From: Eudromia elegans
Lineage: Eukaryota; Chordata; Aves; Tinamiformes; Tinamidae
Direction of reading: 5' to 3'
NCBI GenBank assembly: GCA_003342815.1
Contig: PTEX01000119.1
Location: 1,600,135 to 1,664,134, forward strand
Length of the DNA stretch: 64,000 nt
This document shows positions 37,774 through 50,541 of the stretch, one piece after another. The stretch's first letter is position 1. Every line of letters starts with the position of its first letter. Made by a program: the position numbers and the translations under genes. The notes under the pieces were generated by a model. It was not told the origin of the DNA. It saw only the letters and a list, made by a program, of their open reading frames with translations, and ran no database searches.

Positions 37774-37808
37774 GGGGCGGGGCGCCGCGGCTCGTGCCGG
37801 GGCGGGGC
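37774..37808. promoter_or_regulatory. GADD45G: Two GC boxes (Sp/KLF-type) upstream of GADD45G
   Basis: GGGGCGGGG at 37774-37782 and GGGGCGGGGC at 37799-37808 match the Sp1/KLF consensus and lie 55-90 bp upstream of the TATA box. Function is inferred from motif and position. Confidence 0.55.
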
Positions 37809-37810
37809 GC

Positions 37811-37860
37811 GGCGCGCGGGACAATGGGGCGGCGCGCGGGACAATGGGGCGGCGCGCGCC
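37811..37860 (+). repeat. 20-bp promoter tandem duplication carrying ACAATGG
   Basis: The unit GGCGCGCGGGACAATGGGGC occurs at 37811-37830 and again, identical, at 37831-37850, followed by a partial third copy. Each copy holds ACAATGG, close to the SOX-factor consensus. It lies about 125 bp upstream of the expected GADD45G start, so the duplication doubles a possible binding site in the proximal promoter. Confidence 0.8.
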
Positions 37861-38089
37861 TTTGTTGTGGTGTTGCCGGGCAGGGCGCGCGCGGGCCGGG
37901 CGCCCCCCGCGGGGCGGCACGCGCGCCCCTCCCCCCGGCCGCCGCGCGTGCCGGGCGCGGGGGAGGGGACCCCGGAGCCCGTGTCGTGCCCGAGCCCTGC
38001 CTTGTGGGTGCCGCAGCGGCGGCGGGGAGCGCTTTGCTCCGCCAGCGCCCGCCGCGCCGAGGAGACCGGAACCTGCTCCAAGCATCGAA

Positions 38090-41000
38090 CCTGGAGTCCG
38101 TATTATCCTACTGCTGTGCGGAGATATTCCTGCGGCACTGAGTTTGCCTGAGGAGGGCATAAACTCTCACCTCATTTACTTCTAAAACGCCAGAAATTTT
38201 CAGAAAAAATATTTTTTTAGGTCCGTATTTGTGATCAGGTAATCATATTCCCTTTTATTAGAATTAAGCTTAGCAAAATAGGTATGGTTCATTCTTAGAA
38301 AGTAAAAATGCTTCATAGTGCTCCCTCTTTTTTTTCCCCCCTAAATGAGAAGGGATATTACAGGGCATGTTTATGATGTTCTCAGTGTGCACGGGATGCA
38401 CAATGAGACACGGGAAATCCAGAACTGAATCGGCAGTTTGAAAGATGCCTGTTGCATCTGTGAATTCAGCGAGTTTCCAGTTACAGAGAAAATAAAAGTT
38501 GTTTAAAATAGATCCAAATTAGCAGGTGGAAGCAACTTGTAGTGGGCATTGGTGCTTACGCAGGGATATGTACATATGTAAGTAATAAACCAACCTATCC
38601 AGAAGTATTAACCCCTTCACATGCAAGCTTCCAGTTTGGTCTTTAAAAACCCTTGGCCAAAACACAGTTTTGCATCACATTAGGGCTTCCCGCTGTTGTG
38701 ATTCGGGTCTCTCTCCGTTACGCCGGGTCTCCCGGCCCATGTGGTGCCCAGGACCACAAAGCATCATTAGACGCTTGGTCCAGCGTACATCGAGTGGCAG
38801 AAGGCCACGCAAGGCCCTGCTCTCCTGCTCATTTCCTTCCACGACTTCAATACAACCATGAAAAAAAAGAAAGAGAGAGAGCTCAGAGAACCTTTTTATT
38901 TTTCAGCATTACTGATAGCAAACCATAGCGTGAGGGTGAATGTTTCCATTGCATGTGGGAGGTACCTCCTCTGCCGCTGTGGGGCACCGGAGCACACCTA
39001 GGTGGACCGGAGCACCCTAGATAGACGAGATAGACCCAAACACTGAACATGAGCGCTTACTTCTGCAAAGGCAGGTCAGTCCTACCCACCCTGTGCTGGA
39101 GAGCTCTTGGAGCCCGTTGCAGGAGGATCAGCTGTTGAGTGCTTGCAGTCATTCTATGGACCCAGCTGGGTATATCATTTGGCAACAGCACTCAGACGTG
39201 GAGAAGTGGATTTTACTGCTATGTTTGATGGCACTAGGATAATGCCAGAGCTACTTAATCATGTTTTCCGTAGCATAAGAAGGCTACCCTGCAAACTGGC
39301 TCCCTGAGCACAGCTCCAAGTGTCTAGCTGTGAATTGCATTATTCAAGGTAAAACTGCCCTCTGGTGGGCATCAAAATTATTACAGCTGCAAAAAAAATC
39401 ACTAATCCACCGTCAAGCAGCACCTAAATTCAGTTGTTTCTATATTCTTGGTGTTTAAAATGAACTTAAAAACAAAAATGTCAGAAATACTTCCTGCATG
39501 AATAAACTGTTCTTATAAAAAGTCAAATGAACAGTACTATTACTGTTCATAAATAGTGGCCCATCAAAACAAAGACAAATAACCTTAGTAAAATATGACA
39601 GATAAGACAAATGAAAAGCAGGGGCTTCAGACATCACTTCTTCAGTGTAACTGAAAGGAGACCCAAGCCTAACGCTTGGACTCCTCTTACACTTGGAAGA
39701 AGTCCAGCGAGCAGGAGTAACCACAAGCCCGTCACCCAAGGGCCTTCCACCCACTCCCCCTCATCTGCAGCACCCTCGCCTGGGGATTCTCACCCGACGA
39801 CCTTCTTGCTCCAAGTGCTGCTTCTCGCAGATCTCTCTGCAAAGCCTCGACGTTCTAGGGAAGCTAGAAGCCATATTCCCCTCAGCCTTCATCTACACCT
39901 CTTCAGGCTAAACTCAACCCGTCCTTGTGCTTTGCGTCAGGCCGACAGGTTCCTCTCCTGTCATTTCCTTCCACTCAGGAAAGTGTTTGAATAACACAGC
40001 AGACAGCTAAAAAAAAAAAATGAACTAAGACTCTTGGAAGCATGATTTTTAATAAAGAAACTTGCATATTACAAATCTTAATTAAAAAAAAAAGAAGAAA
40101 ATAAGACATGTGAGCATGTAAACAATGGTCACCTAAATTGTTTTATTGTTTTTCACATGTGGTGCATTTGCACAAATATAACTGAAGTGGTGTGGAGTGG
40201 ACACCATTTCCCTGCTGCATAAACCGGACTGCAAAAGGACATGTGGTGTAGTTGAGCCCCAGGCCTTAGGATTCATTTTTTTCCTGTTCTCTCTTCAGAT
40301 TTTGAGATAAGAAAGGTAAAAGGACCCCTTGCAGTAATATTTGATTGCTTGAAATTTTGTACAGGTGATGGCACGCTGGAATGACTGCCCAAAAGGACGT
40401 GTTTGTGGGTGAAGCTGGATGCCAAATGTCAGTGCGTTTTCTCCTCCTGCAGATGTTGTCCTTAACATAACAGCAAGAAACCTGAAATGTTGATCTAATA
40501 AGAGAGAAGCATCTTTCTAACAAGAGGTAAACGTTTCTCTCCTGCCCTAAGAGAAGAAACGATTGCAGTAGCGGTTCTGAAGAGGATGGCTGTTATTAGG
40601 CGGGCAGCCCTTTCCTCCTGCAGAGGTGCGAGGTTCAAAGAACCGATTTTGAAAACATGTACTTGGTGCGAACGCCAAATTTGAGGAACAGCCAAGGACA
40701 GGAGAGGCGAAGGGCAAACAGCGCACGCCACCGTCCACAGGGCAGCTTGTCCTGCTGCACGTCCTGCCTGGTTCTGCTCCAAACACCCGGCAGCCCGTAC
40801 CTGGCGCTGTGACCAGGCACCACGACACCTTGCAATTAGGCATCAGCTGAAAGCAACAGCCGGGCAACCTATCTGGGAGTTTGAGGTCAGGGTGTGAGTG
40901 ACAAGCCTGGGAATCGGGTGGGTGAAATGGCTCCTCCATCCATGTTGCTCCTCAAAGCACCGTGCTGTTCTCCCCAGCAGACCTGCCTTCCCTGGCACTG

Positions 41001-42589
41001 CTAACCAGAAGTATTCTGCAAGTTCAAGCACTTCTGTCCTCCAACAAATGATTCATTTGCACAGCTGCATAGATTCCTGCACTGCGTTTATCTAAGCTGT
41101 GTCATGCCTCATTTAAAGATAGTCACATATGATCTCTTGATATAGCATTGTATATTTGGCTTTCATATTCTGAACAACACATTCATCTCCTGCCCAACCA
41201 TCTGTACCAGGAAAATCACTGAAGGGGTTATTGATATGCACAACTTTTCTTGTTATGCTCGTCTTCAAAATGTCAATACAATACCAAGTAATGCCCTGAG
41301 AAACTAATGTAATTTGCATCCCACCACCAAAGGAAAAAAAAATAATTAAAAAAAAGTAATTATAAGGCTCAAAAAAAAAAAATAGAGCAGCAGCTAAATC
41401 TAAAGAGACAAAGTTTGGTATCTAGAAGACAAATTCTATTGTTGGTTTACTTCTATCATTATTTTACTTTCAATTAAATTGTGGGAAAACTGCCTGGTAG
41501 TACTAATCCATCTAACTGATTTTGGAATTCCTTGTTCATCCTAGCTTTAGAACTGCAAAATAGTAATAATAAAAAAATCATATCCAAGGGGAGAAGAACA
41601 ACCCATTAGATCACAAAACCAGGCAGGATTTAGAACTGGTTTGATTTTGACATTTTCTAGGTGTTTGCAGCTTGTTTGAGGATTTTGCTTCCGTCAGATC
41701 TAAAATCTGCCATTCTATAACTCCATCCCTCACACCTGCATGGGAAAACCTTTAAGGAAACCCCCTGGTTACAGTCCTGGTGACCAGCTTTGCTTCCTTT
41801 CTGCCCTGCCTGACTCTCCTTGCCCACTCAGCGTGCAGGCTGCGGAGGGCACGCCTGGGATGCGCTGGTGCCAGAGCCTTCATAACTCACGTCGCGCTGA
41901 GAGCTGAGCGGGGAGCCCGAAGCGGCTCACAGGGGGATGCCGAGAGCGCACACCAGCAGCCCACAGCCCGGCCAGATAGTCCCGTCCCTCGGAAGCACGG
42001 GGAGGCATGACTTTTCATTTATTTATTTATTTAGTTTTAATTGAGAGCTGCTGAATGCCAGTTTTTCTCAGCCGTGCCTTCTGTCTTCCATCCCCACGCT
42101 TTTTCGAGGCAAATCTTTGGGATCCTCTCGTGGGATTTCCAGGTGTCTGCAAGAGCAGCCGCGCAGACCTTATTGTGCATTCACAGCGGCTCCGACGGGC
42201 TGCTGTGCGACTGGAGATCCTAGACATATTCACAGCCCATATGCATTGCGGCTGCCTGACAGCCCGCTCAGAAAGTCCCAGGGTTTAGCCCAGGCTGCAC
42301 AGATTGGACCCACACATTCTCTGTGTGCCTGTGAGTCTGCAGTGTCACGTCTGCTACCCCTGAGCGCACACCTTTGCCCAGGAAAGTCTGCAAGCCTCAC
42401 TTTGGAGCAGGGAATTACCTAGGCAATGCTAGAAAATAATATTTGCTAATAATTCAAGAAGGACAAGGGCATAAAGGACAGGACCAGCATCAGAAAACCC
42501 AGTTCTCAGCTTTCATCTCCTCAGTGCTAGTGGCCCTGGCCTCTGTCGAGGTGCACTAATAAAAGAAACTGCGAATTTCTTGTGGGATA
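38090..42589. other. Intergenic sequence upstream of GADD45G
   Basis: AT-rich after the CpG island. It holds the CTCF-like site at 39355, homopolymer A runs near 40010, 41335 and 41370, and an E-box CAGGTG near 38522. No gene is seen. Confidence 0.6.
39355..39369 (-). promoter_or_regulatory. CTCF-like site upstream of GADD45G
   Basis: On the minus strand CCACCAGAGGGC matches the 12-base CTCF core CCASYAGRKGGC at every position. It lies about 1.7 kb upstream of the GADD45G promoter and could mark a loop anchor or insulator. Occupancy is inferred from the motif alone. Confidence 0.5.
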
Positions 42590-42965
42590 GCTGCTTTTCA
42601 TCTGCACTTACCTTAGTTCTTTAGCATATTTTTTTTGTGATTTCCATTAATTTGTTGCACAGGGGCTCCTCTGTCAGTAGATTAAAGCTACTGAGTAAGG
42701 TCTTGCTCTGCTAGCTTTCCAGCCCAGCCAGGATGGAAATGTGGTGTTATAGGACTACTTTGAATGATTATATGTGTTTTCCCAATGCTGATGGCTCCAT
42801 AAGGTGCCAAAGGGAATTTTAAACAGATGAACATGGTTTGATCAGCGTAAAGTTAAAGAGTTTCATTTTATTGTGCTGTATAATGAATTTTCTTAGAGAT
42901 GTCAATGAAAGCTGAAAGCTGAATGCTTAAGAAGATCTCCAAGCAGCTGTCTTTGCATTATAATG
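42590..42965. promoter_or_regulatory. Candidate conserved non-coding elements upstream of GADD45G
   Basis: Two adjacent AT-rich tracts (about 42590-42720 and 42780-42965) lie 5 kb upstream of the gene. The second holds a CAGCTG E-box (42944-42949) directly followed by CTTTGCATTATAATG, a SOX/POU-like composite. Motif-based inference only. Confidence 0.3.
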
Positions 42966-45900
42966 AAAGAAGAGCGGAGTCCTTCCTTAGCACAGATGCC
43001 AAAAGAATTAATCATTTCACGGGGCAATTCTGCAGCATGGAGATGTGCCCTTCGTGAAGAAAGCAGATGTGTTGCCCTATGTCAAGTCTCTCTCGTAGCT
43101 CAGGTTACGACGGTCAAATGCAGCTTCCGTCGCAGGCAGGAGGTAAATGGGGCAAAGCACTGAGTCCTCATTAGTTCTTTCATGTCTTCTCTTGCAGGTA
43201 TAAGAAAATAGACAGCCTAAGAATGGAAATTCACATAATCAGCAAAGGTGTTAAATCAGTAAGTATGAGTTTCTCCAATTGCATTTTCCTGGCTTAGTGG
43301 AAAAAAAAAAAGAAAAAAAAAAAAAAAGAGACTTGCTTATATCTAAACAGATTAAATGTGAGGTCTGATGAGAAAACAGTTAGTTTATCCTTCAAGAGAA
43401 ATAGCAGGGCAAAAATCATTGTGGACCTCAGTTATTCATCAGGACACCTCTGCAGACACCATCTTTCCCTTTTTCACAAGTCACATCAAACCATTTTTAT
43501 CATCCTATTTTTATAGTAATAAAATAAGAACCTGTTTAAAGCCAGAAAATTACTATTGCACATCTTCAATTTCCTCTTCACTCGCCCAGAACAAGCACAG
43601 AGGCTTGATTTAGATGCAAAGAGGAAAAGTAATTAAGCCAAGATGCAAAGTCTAGTTAATTGAATGTTTAAAGTACCATGGTGAGAACTATGCCATAAAC
43701 ACCTCCCATAAAGCAAAATCCCATTACGCTGTGTGATACATAGAGGTTACAGAAAGAAAAGGTTGACTTGCTAAACACGTAGAAAGAGATCCTGGTGTTC
43801 AGATGCGTTTTAGCACTGAACTGCTGTACTGAGGAGCAGAAGGCCAGCGGGCAGCTGTCGAGCAGGACATTACTGCAGTTTGACTCTTGGCTCTCTGAAT
43901 TTAGTGGTGAGGAGGGCAGCAGGAACAGCTCCGTCACCAGCGCTGGCTTTGACTACCTGGAGCCAAACGCCAACCAAGTTTATCGAACGGGGACTCTTCT
44001 CCTCCCGACTCCTCTTTGATAATTTGTTTTAGGCCAGTGTCTCCTTCCCTGCTACGCGTCTCCGAGGACAAAACCTGTCCAATACAGATAAGAGAGGGTG
44101 TTATTGTTCTTTTGGCTTTTGACTCCAAAGTTTTCTCAGGAAAAGACAAGGATACTAACGCAAGCTTTCAGGAATTATCTTGCACAGTGATTTTATCCTC
44201 TGTGCTTTATGGGGGGACATAATGAGTAAAAGCAACAGCAGACACATTGATCTAGTTTTGTCTGGTTCAGTATTTTCTGGTAAACTAAACAGCTGAGTGT
44301 TAGAAGGAAGAAACAACAATCTATCTGCTTCCATAAGAAATGTCTGTGCCACAAAACTGAAAATGCATATAATCATTTGGGGTGACGTCGTAGTAGTAAC
44401 TTAGAGAAAAATAGTTTAGACAATTTTTTAATATGTGCAAGGGTTTTTTTGTTTGATTTTTTTTTCAGAGGGGAGGTGAGTGCAGGGGCTGGGGCTCAGA
44501 TTTGGCTGTGCTCTGCAAAAGACCAGTGTGAAACAGACATCTAGTGGCTAAAAAGGGCATTTCCTCAAATTCTTATTTCTCCATGCTCTGTATTTTGTTA
44601 AGAGACCTCATTGCAGGACCCTATTTGAATATTTCCAGTTTAAAGAGTCAAAATTGGCTTTTAGAAATACAATCCTCTTTGGTCCCAGTCTATGTGGGAA
44701 TAATAGGAGGAAAAAATGAGTATCATTTATTGGTTACCCACTCTCTCAGAAGTAGTCCCATCTTAACTTACCTCCTTCCATTCAGAGGATTCAGAGGATA
44801 CACAGGCTCGGAGACGCGAGTCCCCCATGGCTAATTAAGGAAACCTGGAGATGTGGGTAACAATAAGCATATTGCAGTAACCAGATCGAATCTGCAGTAT
44901 TGATCTTCCAGTGCACAGTGCTATGCAATAGGCAGTGATCATTCTGAGCGTGAAAGCAAGTGCAAAACTTCTCTGCTGAAGAAGAGGATTGCTAAAGGAG
45001 AAAAGACCAAAAATTGAACCTTCAACCTGACTTACAATAGCAAGGATAGGAGATGGTCCTGCCCACATGGTCCTGTGTTATAATCATTATTTTCAGTGGG
45101 GAATTGGTTGTTTCAGTTCCCAATTGGTGGAAAGCTTGTGTGCCAATCTAGACTTCAGCTCGGGGCATCGGGCTCTGTGCAAGACGACACGTAATGTTGG
45201 CCTAAATATTTAATCTCTCTGTGTTAGGCCTAGCTCCACGTGTGTAAAGTGAGAATAACAGAATAGCTGAATACCGGCATATTTTCTGATATTTTAAGGA
45301 GCTCCAGTCCTTGCAGTCATGCTGTTGGAGGGCAGCTTAATGGTTTTTGCAATTAAAGCTTCCCGAGTCTCACAGCTTGAGAGAAGAGCTCAAAGAAAAT
45401 GAACTGCGACGTTAGAAGCAGTAAAAAGCATCCGACAATGGAAGAAATGTCACACTCTTTGAACCAAGCTCGCAACACTTTCGGGGGCCTGACACATGGT
45501 GATATATTGCTTTTATCATGTGAGGGTGCCAAGCTTGTAGCAATGTTGCCTTTCTCGCAGTCCTTCTTGTCTACTTATTTTTCCATACCTCCAGGACAGG
45601 GATGGCCTGTTACCATTTACTCACCCTTGCATGGTGATGCCCTTGTGTCAAATGAGGCTTCCAGGTAAGACCATAATATGGATGATAATCATGTAAAAGT
45701 ACTTCGAACCAAGGGACTCAAAAGATTTTTTCCCCCTCAGTATTAACGTGGCAATTCAGGAATGTTGGCTGACATATTTAAAGGAATTTTCAGCCTTCAT
45801 TTACTAACCCTAGTTGTTCAATTCCTACATAAAAAGAAATAGGAGATCCACAAAATCAGTTTTCCTCTGAAAAAATAACTAAACACACTTCAGGCTATGT

Positions 45901-46849
45901 CTGTTTATTGTCCCTATTGTCCCATATTAAAAGTTACTCAGTTTTCAAGTAGAATGTGTGTGTGTGTTGGAGGGTATACTTGGCCTTGAAAATCAGGTCA
46001 AGTCTTCTTCCTTTCCCATACAACATTACCAACAGTAATAAGAGACTGGCTTTCATTACCTTCTCATTTGTGCCCCTGCAACCTCACTGACCTTAGAGAA
46101 GTACCAAAACCTCGAGACAATCCATTTAACCTCACAAGTTAAACCCGAGGATGACTGAATACTGCCACCAGCTGAAACTCTTTGCTGATCTTTTTTGTTT
46201 TCTTGTTTTAGCAAAATAGATGTCCTGTCTGCTTAAAAATAAAAAAAAATAAAATAAAAAAAAAAAAAAAGGAACGCATCATGTCCAGCATTTCCCAGAA
46301 TTGGGAAGTGCTGAACACTCTGAACACTCAGGCTGGACAGCAATACACTGCTCTAACTGTTTTCCTTCAGCTCCATCCTTCAGTGAGTACATCACGAACT
46401 TAGTCATTTTATATGATTTACAAACAGTCAAAATTTGATGATTTAAAAAAAAAATAAATTGATAAAGCAGAGAACATATCCATTGTTGTCCATCATTGTC
46501 CATAGCAACAATTGTCAAGGAATGATACTGAATATTGTTGTCAGTTGATGAGACCTTAAGCACAGAAACCTGCTGTTTCCGTGGTAGGCAGGGAGCCAAT
46601 GGGCAGCAAAGCTGAAGATCATTCTAACATGAAGCCAGATTTTCCTTTTCCTTTGTGATCAAGGAAGATAAACTCGTAGCAATGCTTCACTGAAGGGAAG
46701 CCTCGGGATGAAAACATATCTCAGCAACAGATGAGGGCCGATAATCTCCCATCTGCTTTCCCTCTGGCGGAGCTGGGGGCACTGCTCACCGGACAGACAC
46801 CCGAAGCACGCAGCACAACGGCCCTACGGCTGCAAATACCTTTCCCAGC
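42966..46849. other. Intergenic sequence, no gene seen
   Basis: AT-rich with A runs at 43300-43328 and 46228-46272 and the weaker CTCF-like site at 44536. The A runs are not preceded by recognisable retrocopies. Confidence 0.6.
44536..44547 (-). promoter_or_regulatory. Second, weaker CTCF-like site
   Basis: On the minus strand CCACTAGATGTC matches the CTCF core at 11 of 12 positions, with T in place of G at position 11. It has the same orientation as the site at 39355 and lies 5.2 kb further upstream of GADD45G. Confidence 0.3.
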
Positions 46850-47020
46850 GGGACTGAGTCGGGGGCACAGAGGCGGCAGCCAAAACAGGCGCCCCGGGGC
46901 CCGCGCGGCCCCGCGGGGTCCCGCTCCCCGCCCAGGGGCTGACGCGGAGCTGCGCGGCCCCCTGAGCCCCCCGGGCTCCGCATCCCCCCGCAGCCGCGGC
47001 GGGGCCGGCTCTGGGGCTGG

Positions 47021-47238
47021 GGTGCTGGTGCTGGTGCCGTGCCCGCGTTGCCGGTGCCGTGCCCGTGGTGCTGCTGCCGGTGCTGGTGCCGATGCCTGTG
47101 TTGGTGCTGGTGCTGGTCCCGGGGCCGCGCCCGCGTTGCCGGTGCTGGTGCCGATGCCGGTGCTGGTGCCGTGCCCGTGTTGCCGGTGCTGGTGCCGGTG
47201 CCGATGCTGGTGCCGGTGCCGTGCCCGCGGTGCCCACG
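47021..47238 (+). repeat. Degenerate GGTGCC/GGTGCT hexamer array
   Basis: The tract is built of GGTGCTG, GGTGCCG, GTTGCCG and GTGCCCG modules with three-base periodicity. Long open frames across it (Ala/Gly/Cys-rich or Arg/His/Gln-rich) are by-products of the period. It lies in a CpG-rich block, about 46850-47380. Confidence 0.85.
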
Positions 47239-47873
47239 GGGCGGCACGGCAGCCCCAGCGCAGCTCCGGCGCGGCCCAGGCCGCCCGCCGCCTCCGCAAG
47301 CTGCTCCCGCCCGGCAGCTGCGCGGGCGCCGGTTCCGCCGTCTCGTCGGCCGCCACGCTAACCCTGCAAGAGCAGCATGCGCGGTTTGCCCTTTTTGCAC
47401 GTTTTCTCACTCTCTCTCTGGTTTTTTTTGGTTTTTTTTGTTTTTTTTCAGGAGCACTTCCCTCTGTTTGAATCAGACCAGGCAATCACATAAAGACCTT
47501 ATTCTGTTCCTGCAGTGATTTCTGCTGCAATGGTGCTGTTCAAAGCGTATCAGCCTTAGCACAGGTTGTACTCCTGCAAAATTCCTAAAGGCAGCTTCCT
47601 GCTCCCCCCCCCCACTGCCTTACGTGAGAATATCTATGGAAATTTCCCGCCAGCACTGGGTTTTCTCGTACAGCCCAGACCAGCCAAGCCAGCCGTGTCT
47701 GGCAGGGAAACACGACTGAACTTGTTGACTAGTTGGTCACTGAGGACAGCTGAGACTTGTCAGGGCTGCCCTTGCCATCACTGTCTGAAGCTGAGTGTGA
47801 ATTTACGCGCCTTCCTCTTTCATCCTTCCCAACGGGCACCTGCGTGCGGAGATGCGGACGCGAGCGGCGTTGC

Positions 47874-47910
47874 GTGCCGGTGCCGGTGCCGGTGCCGGTG
47901 CCGGTGCCGG
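47874..47910 (+). repeat. Pure GGTGCC hexamer array
   Basis: About six perfect copies of GTGCCG lie 640 bp downstream of the larger degenerate array of the same hexamer, with unrelated sequence between. Confidence 0.92.
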
Positions 47911-50541
47911 CGCCGCGCTCCGCAGAGCGGGCTCTGAAAGTGGGAGCAGATGTGCGAGGCGGGACCGTGGAAGTGCTCACTCTTCAAGCTGCTCAGTGCC
48001 AGCTTATTTATAACGCCTTTGACTTTCACATTGAGTAATGTCTTTCGATACGGAGAATATCTCACAGCAACCTGTAGAAAGAATAACTTCTGAAAGTTGA
48101 AAGCAACCAAGCAGTGGGGCTGGGAGTAAAAGAACAACAGCTGCCATGGGGGTAGGTGACGCATGAAGCAGTAGCAGCCGGGTTTATACAGCACCCAACT
48201 GCAATAATTTAGTATTTCAAACAGCAGGTATTCAAACACTTGAAGTATTACATATATTGGAAGGAGGGAGGCTGAAGCTATTGTAACAAGCTGGGAATCT
48301 GTTCCTTTCTGTTCACGTGTTGCCTTAAATGTGGATATGTAACTGGAAAGCCCTGTGACTACAAGGCTGTTCAAAATGCCTCGGTGTAGGCATGGATTAA
48401 ACCAACCCTTGCAGACCGGGGGCCCAAGTGTTTGTCCTGTCACGCAGGTTTTGGAGGGCATTTTGCACTGTCTTGACAGTTTTGTGACACATCCGTAAGA
48501 GGCAGAAACAGAGCCATAGCCACCCATTTGCTGTCAGACAGTTTCAGATCCCTGCAATTAGATGTTATCATCGCCCTCGCGCTTGTAAAATGTCTGAAGG
48601 ATCCTATGATTTCATTCATTTGCAAACCCACAAGTCTGGTTAAAATTTTGCTGTAGTAAAAGCTGAATAAATATTTGCAATTTTCCACAACACTTAGATT
48701 AATAGCAACAGCAGCAATAATAATAATACTAATAATAACAAAGGCAGAGCTGGAGGTTTTGCACACTATTCTTTTATTTCCAGGGTCAAAAACAAAGGAA
48801 AACATTTGCAGCACTTGACGGTCTGTGGGGAGAAGTGGGTCACGTATGAGGCAGGTTACACACCCTTCCCAAGGCACAGGCTCCCGGGGCGCTCCCATCT
48901 GCCCCCATCCCTCCGCCCGCATCCCGCGTGCTCCCGCATGGATGCGGGAAGCGCTCTGCGTGCGAGGAGCCGACCTTGCATCAGCACGCAGGAAATCAAG
49001 GCGGGAGTCTGCGGCCGGGACGAAGGAAACAGCAGGGCCTGTGGCGTGCGAGGCACGACCTTTTTCTGCTTTCACATGTGGGGCTCTCAGGCGGGCTATT
49101 TTGGGCCTCCTCCTTGCAGGCTCGAGGTGGCCTTTCTGCAGCACAGCACTGGATGCAGGCACGAAGGTGGCCTTGGCCCTCCAAGCTGTTACAGGGACGG
49201 CACAACCAGGGCCCTGGTGGCTGCAGACAGATCCTGCCTGAGCCCTCAGAGGGCCTTCGGAGGCCAATTGCCTCCGTTCCCACCTCCCTGCTCCGGAGAC
49301 AGCGCTGGGCACATGGGGAGAAAGCAGGATTTGGGAGAGGGCATGGGGCCCCTGCAGCCTCACGGCCCTCCTGCACCGCAGCGTCTTCTCCGTGATAAAC
49401 CAGCAAGGAGCACCAGCTCCTCATCAAATGCCTACATTACGTCTGCAGTTTGACGGCGGAGAATGTCCCCGGGCACACGCAGCCCGGCTTTGTCTCGATG
49501 GGAGCCTTGCACCACCAAACACGTGTGTAGGAGACTGTGAGTTTCTTTCGGGCAACCTGAGTCTGGAAACCTGGTCCCCTGTGTCACTTAGCTACCAATA
49601 ACACTTGTCTCCCCTTTGTTTAATAGGCTTCATGGAACATTTCAGCTCATCTCCTTGCAATGAACTTCTATAATTTCATTCAATTAGAGTTGCAGACAGC
49701 CCAAGGACGGATACTAAACCCAAAAATAATCTGCAAGAGAGACTTAACTGTTTGCAGCAACTTGGGCCAGCCCAAGACAAGGAAAACAGGCACCTGATAA
49801 AGCCAGAAAGACCACTTCTGAGAAAGAAGAAGATACATAACCCACGGCCCTGAAGACGGACTTTTGTTACTACTTGAAGCAAGTGTCTTATTTTCATATG
49901 AGCTTTATGTGCTTTTTTTAAGAAGCAACAAGTTAGCCACTGGCAGTCTCAGCTGTGTGTTGTCTGAGCCATAACGTGCATAGTTGCTCCGTTTTGATTT
50001 TTAATTTGCTGTTGCTCTTGACTCTGCAACAAGAACAGCACCATGGGAATAAACAAATTACTCTCCTAACCCAATTTAAAAGAGTTTGGGCTGATTCACA
50101 TCGTCTAGAGAGCAAGATTTAACTCGTGTTAGCAGATGTGTAATTCTAAAAACACATGAGAGAGACGTTTGCCTACAGAGCAGTGGGGGCAGGACCCGAA
50201 TTCGCAGGGTTTCTGCTCCATGCAGGGCACCGACAGGCCCCCATGTACCAAGGCAGTGCTGCAGTGCTCTGGGAAGCCAGCCTTGCACCTCAAACAGCCG
50301 TTGAGGGGCCCCATGCACAGAGCTCCGCGGCCCCTTCCAGACCAGCGCGCGCTGCCAGCCTCCCGGCTGACCCCGTGTTCGCTTCCCGGTTGGGTTCCGT
50401 GGTTTGCTCCGAAGCGCGTGCCCCTGCACGAGCAGCGCCGCTCAGCTCGCTCAGCCGGGCCCTCCTCGGCCGCCACCGCACAGCCTGCGCCCCACCAGCC
50501 ACAACGACGGCGCTGCTGCCGGAGGGAGCCGCGCCGCGGGC
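47911..50541. other. Intergenic sequence, no gene seen
   Basis: Mixed composition with an AAT trinucleotide run near 48715-48740 and a GC-richer patch at 48870-49350. Overlapping open frames there look like chance. Confidence 0.6.

Larger units (their letters stand above)
36960..38070. promoter_or_regulatory. GADD45G: CpG island covering GADD45G exons 1-3 and promoter
   Basis: CpG-dense sequence runs from within intron 3 through exons 3, 2 and 1 and about 400 bp beyond the TATA box, then drops abruptly to AT-rich sequence near 38090. Boundaries are by eye. This is the expected promoter island for the gene. Confidence 0.8.

Noticed and set aside
39107..39307. 66-codon open frame just upstream of GADD45G
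   Set aside because: No domain or homologue recognised; too short to separate from chance.
45399..45668. 89-codon open frame ending at a possible GTAAG donor
   Set aside because: It resembles a coding exon superficially, but I recognise no protein and see no partner exon.
46721..47518. Arg/His/Gln-rich and Ala/Gly/Cys-rich open frames up to 254 codons
   Set aside because: They are products of the GGTGCC-type array in CpG-rich DNA, open on both strands at once.
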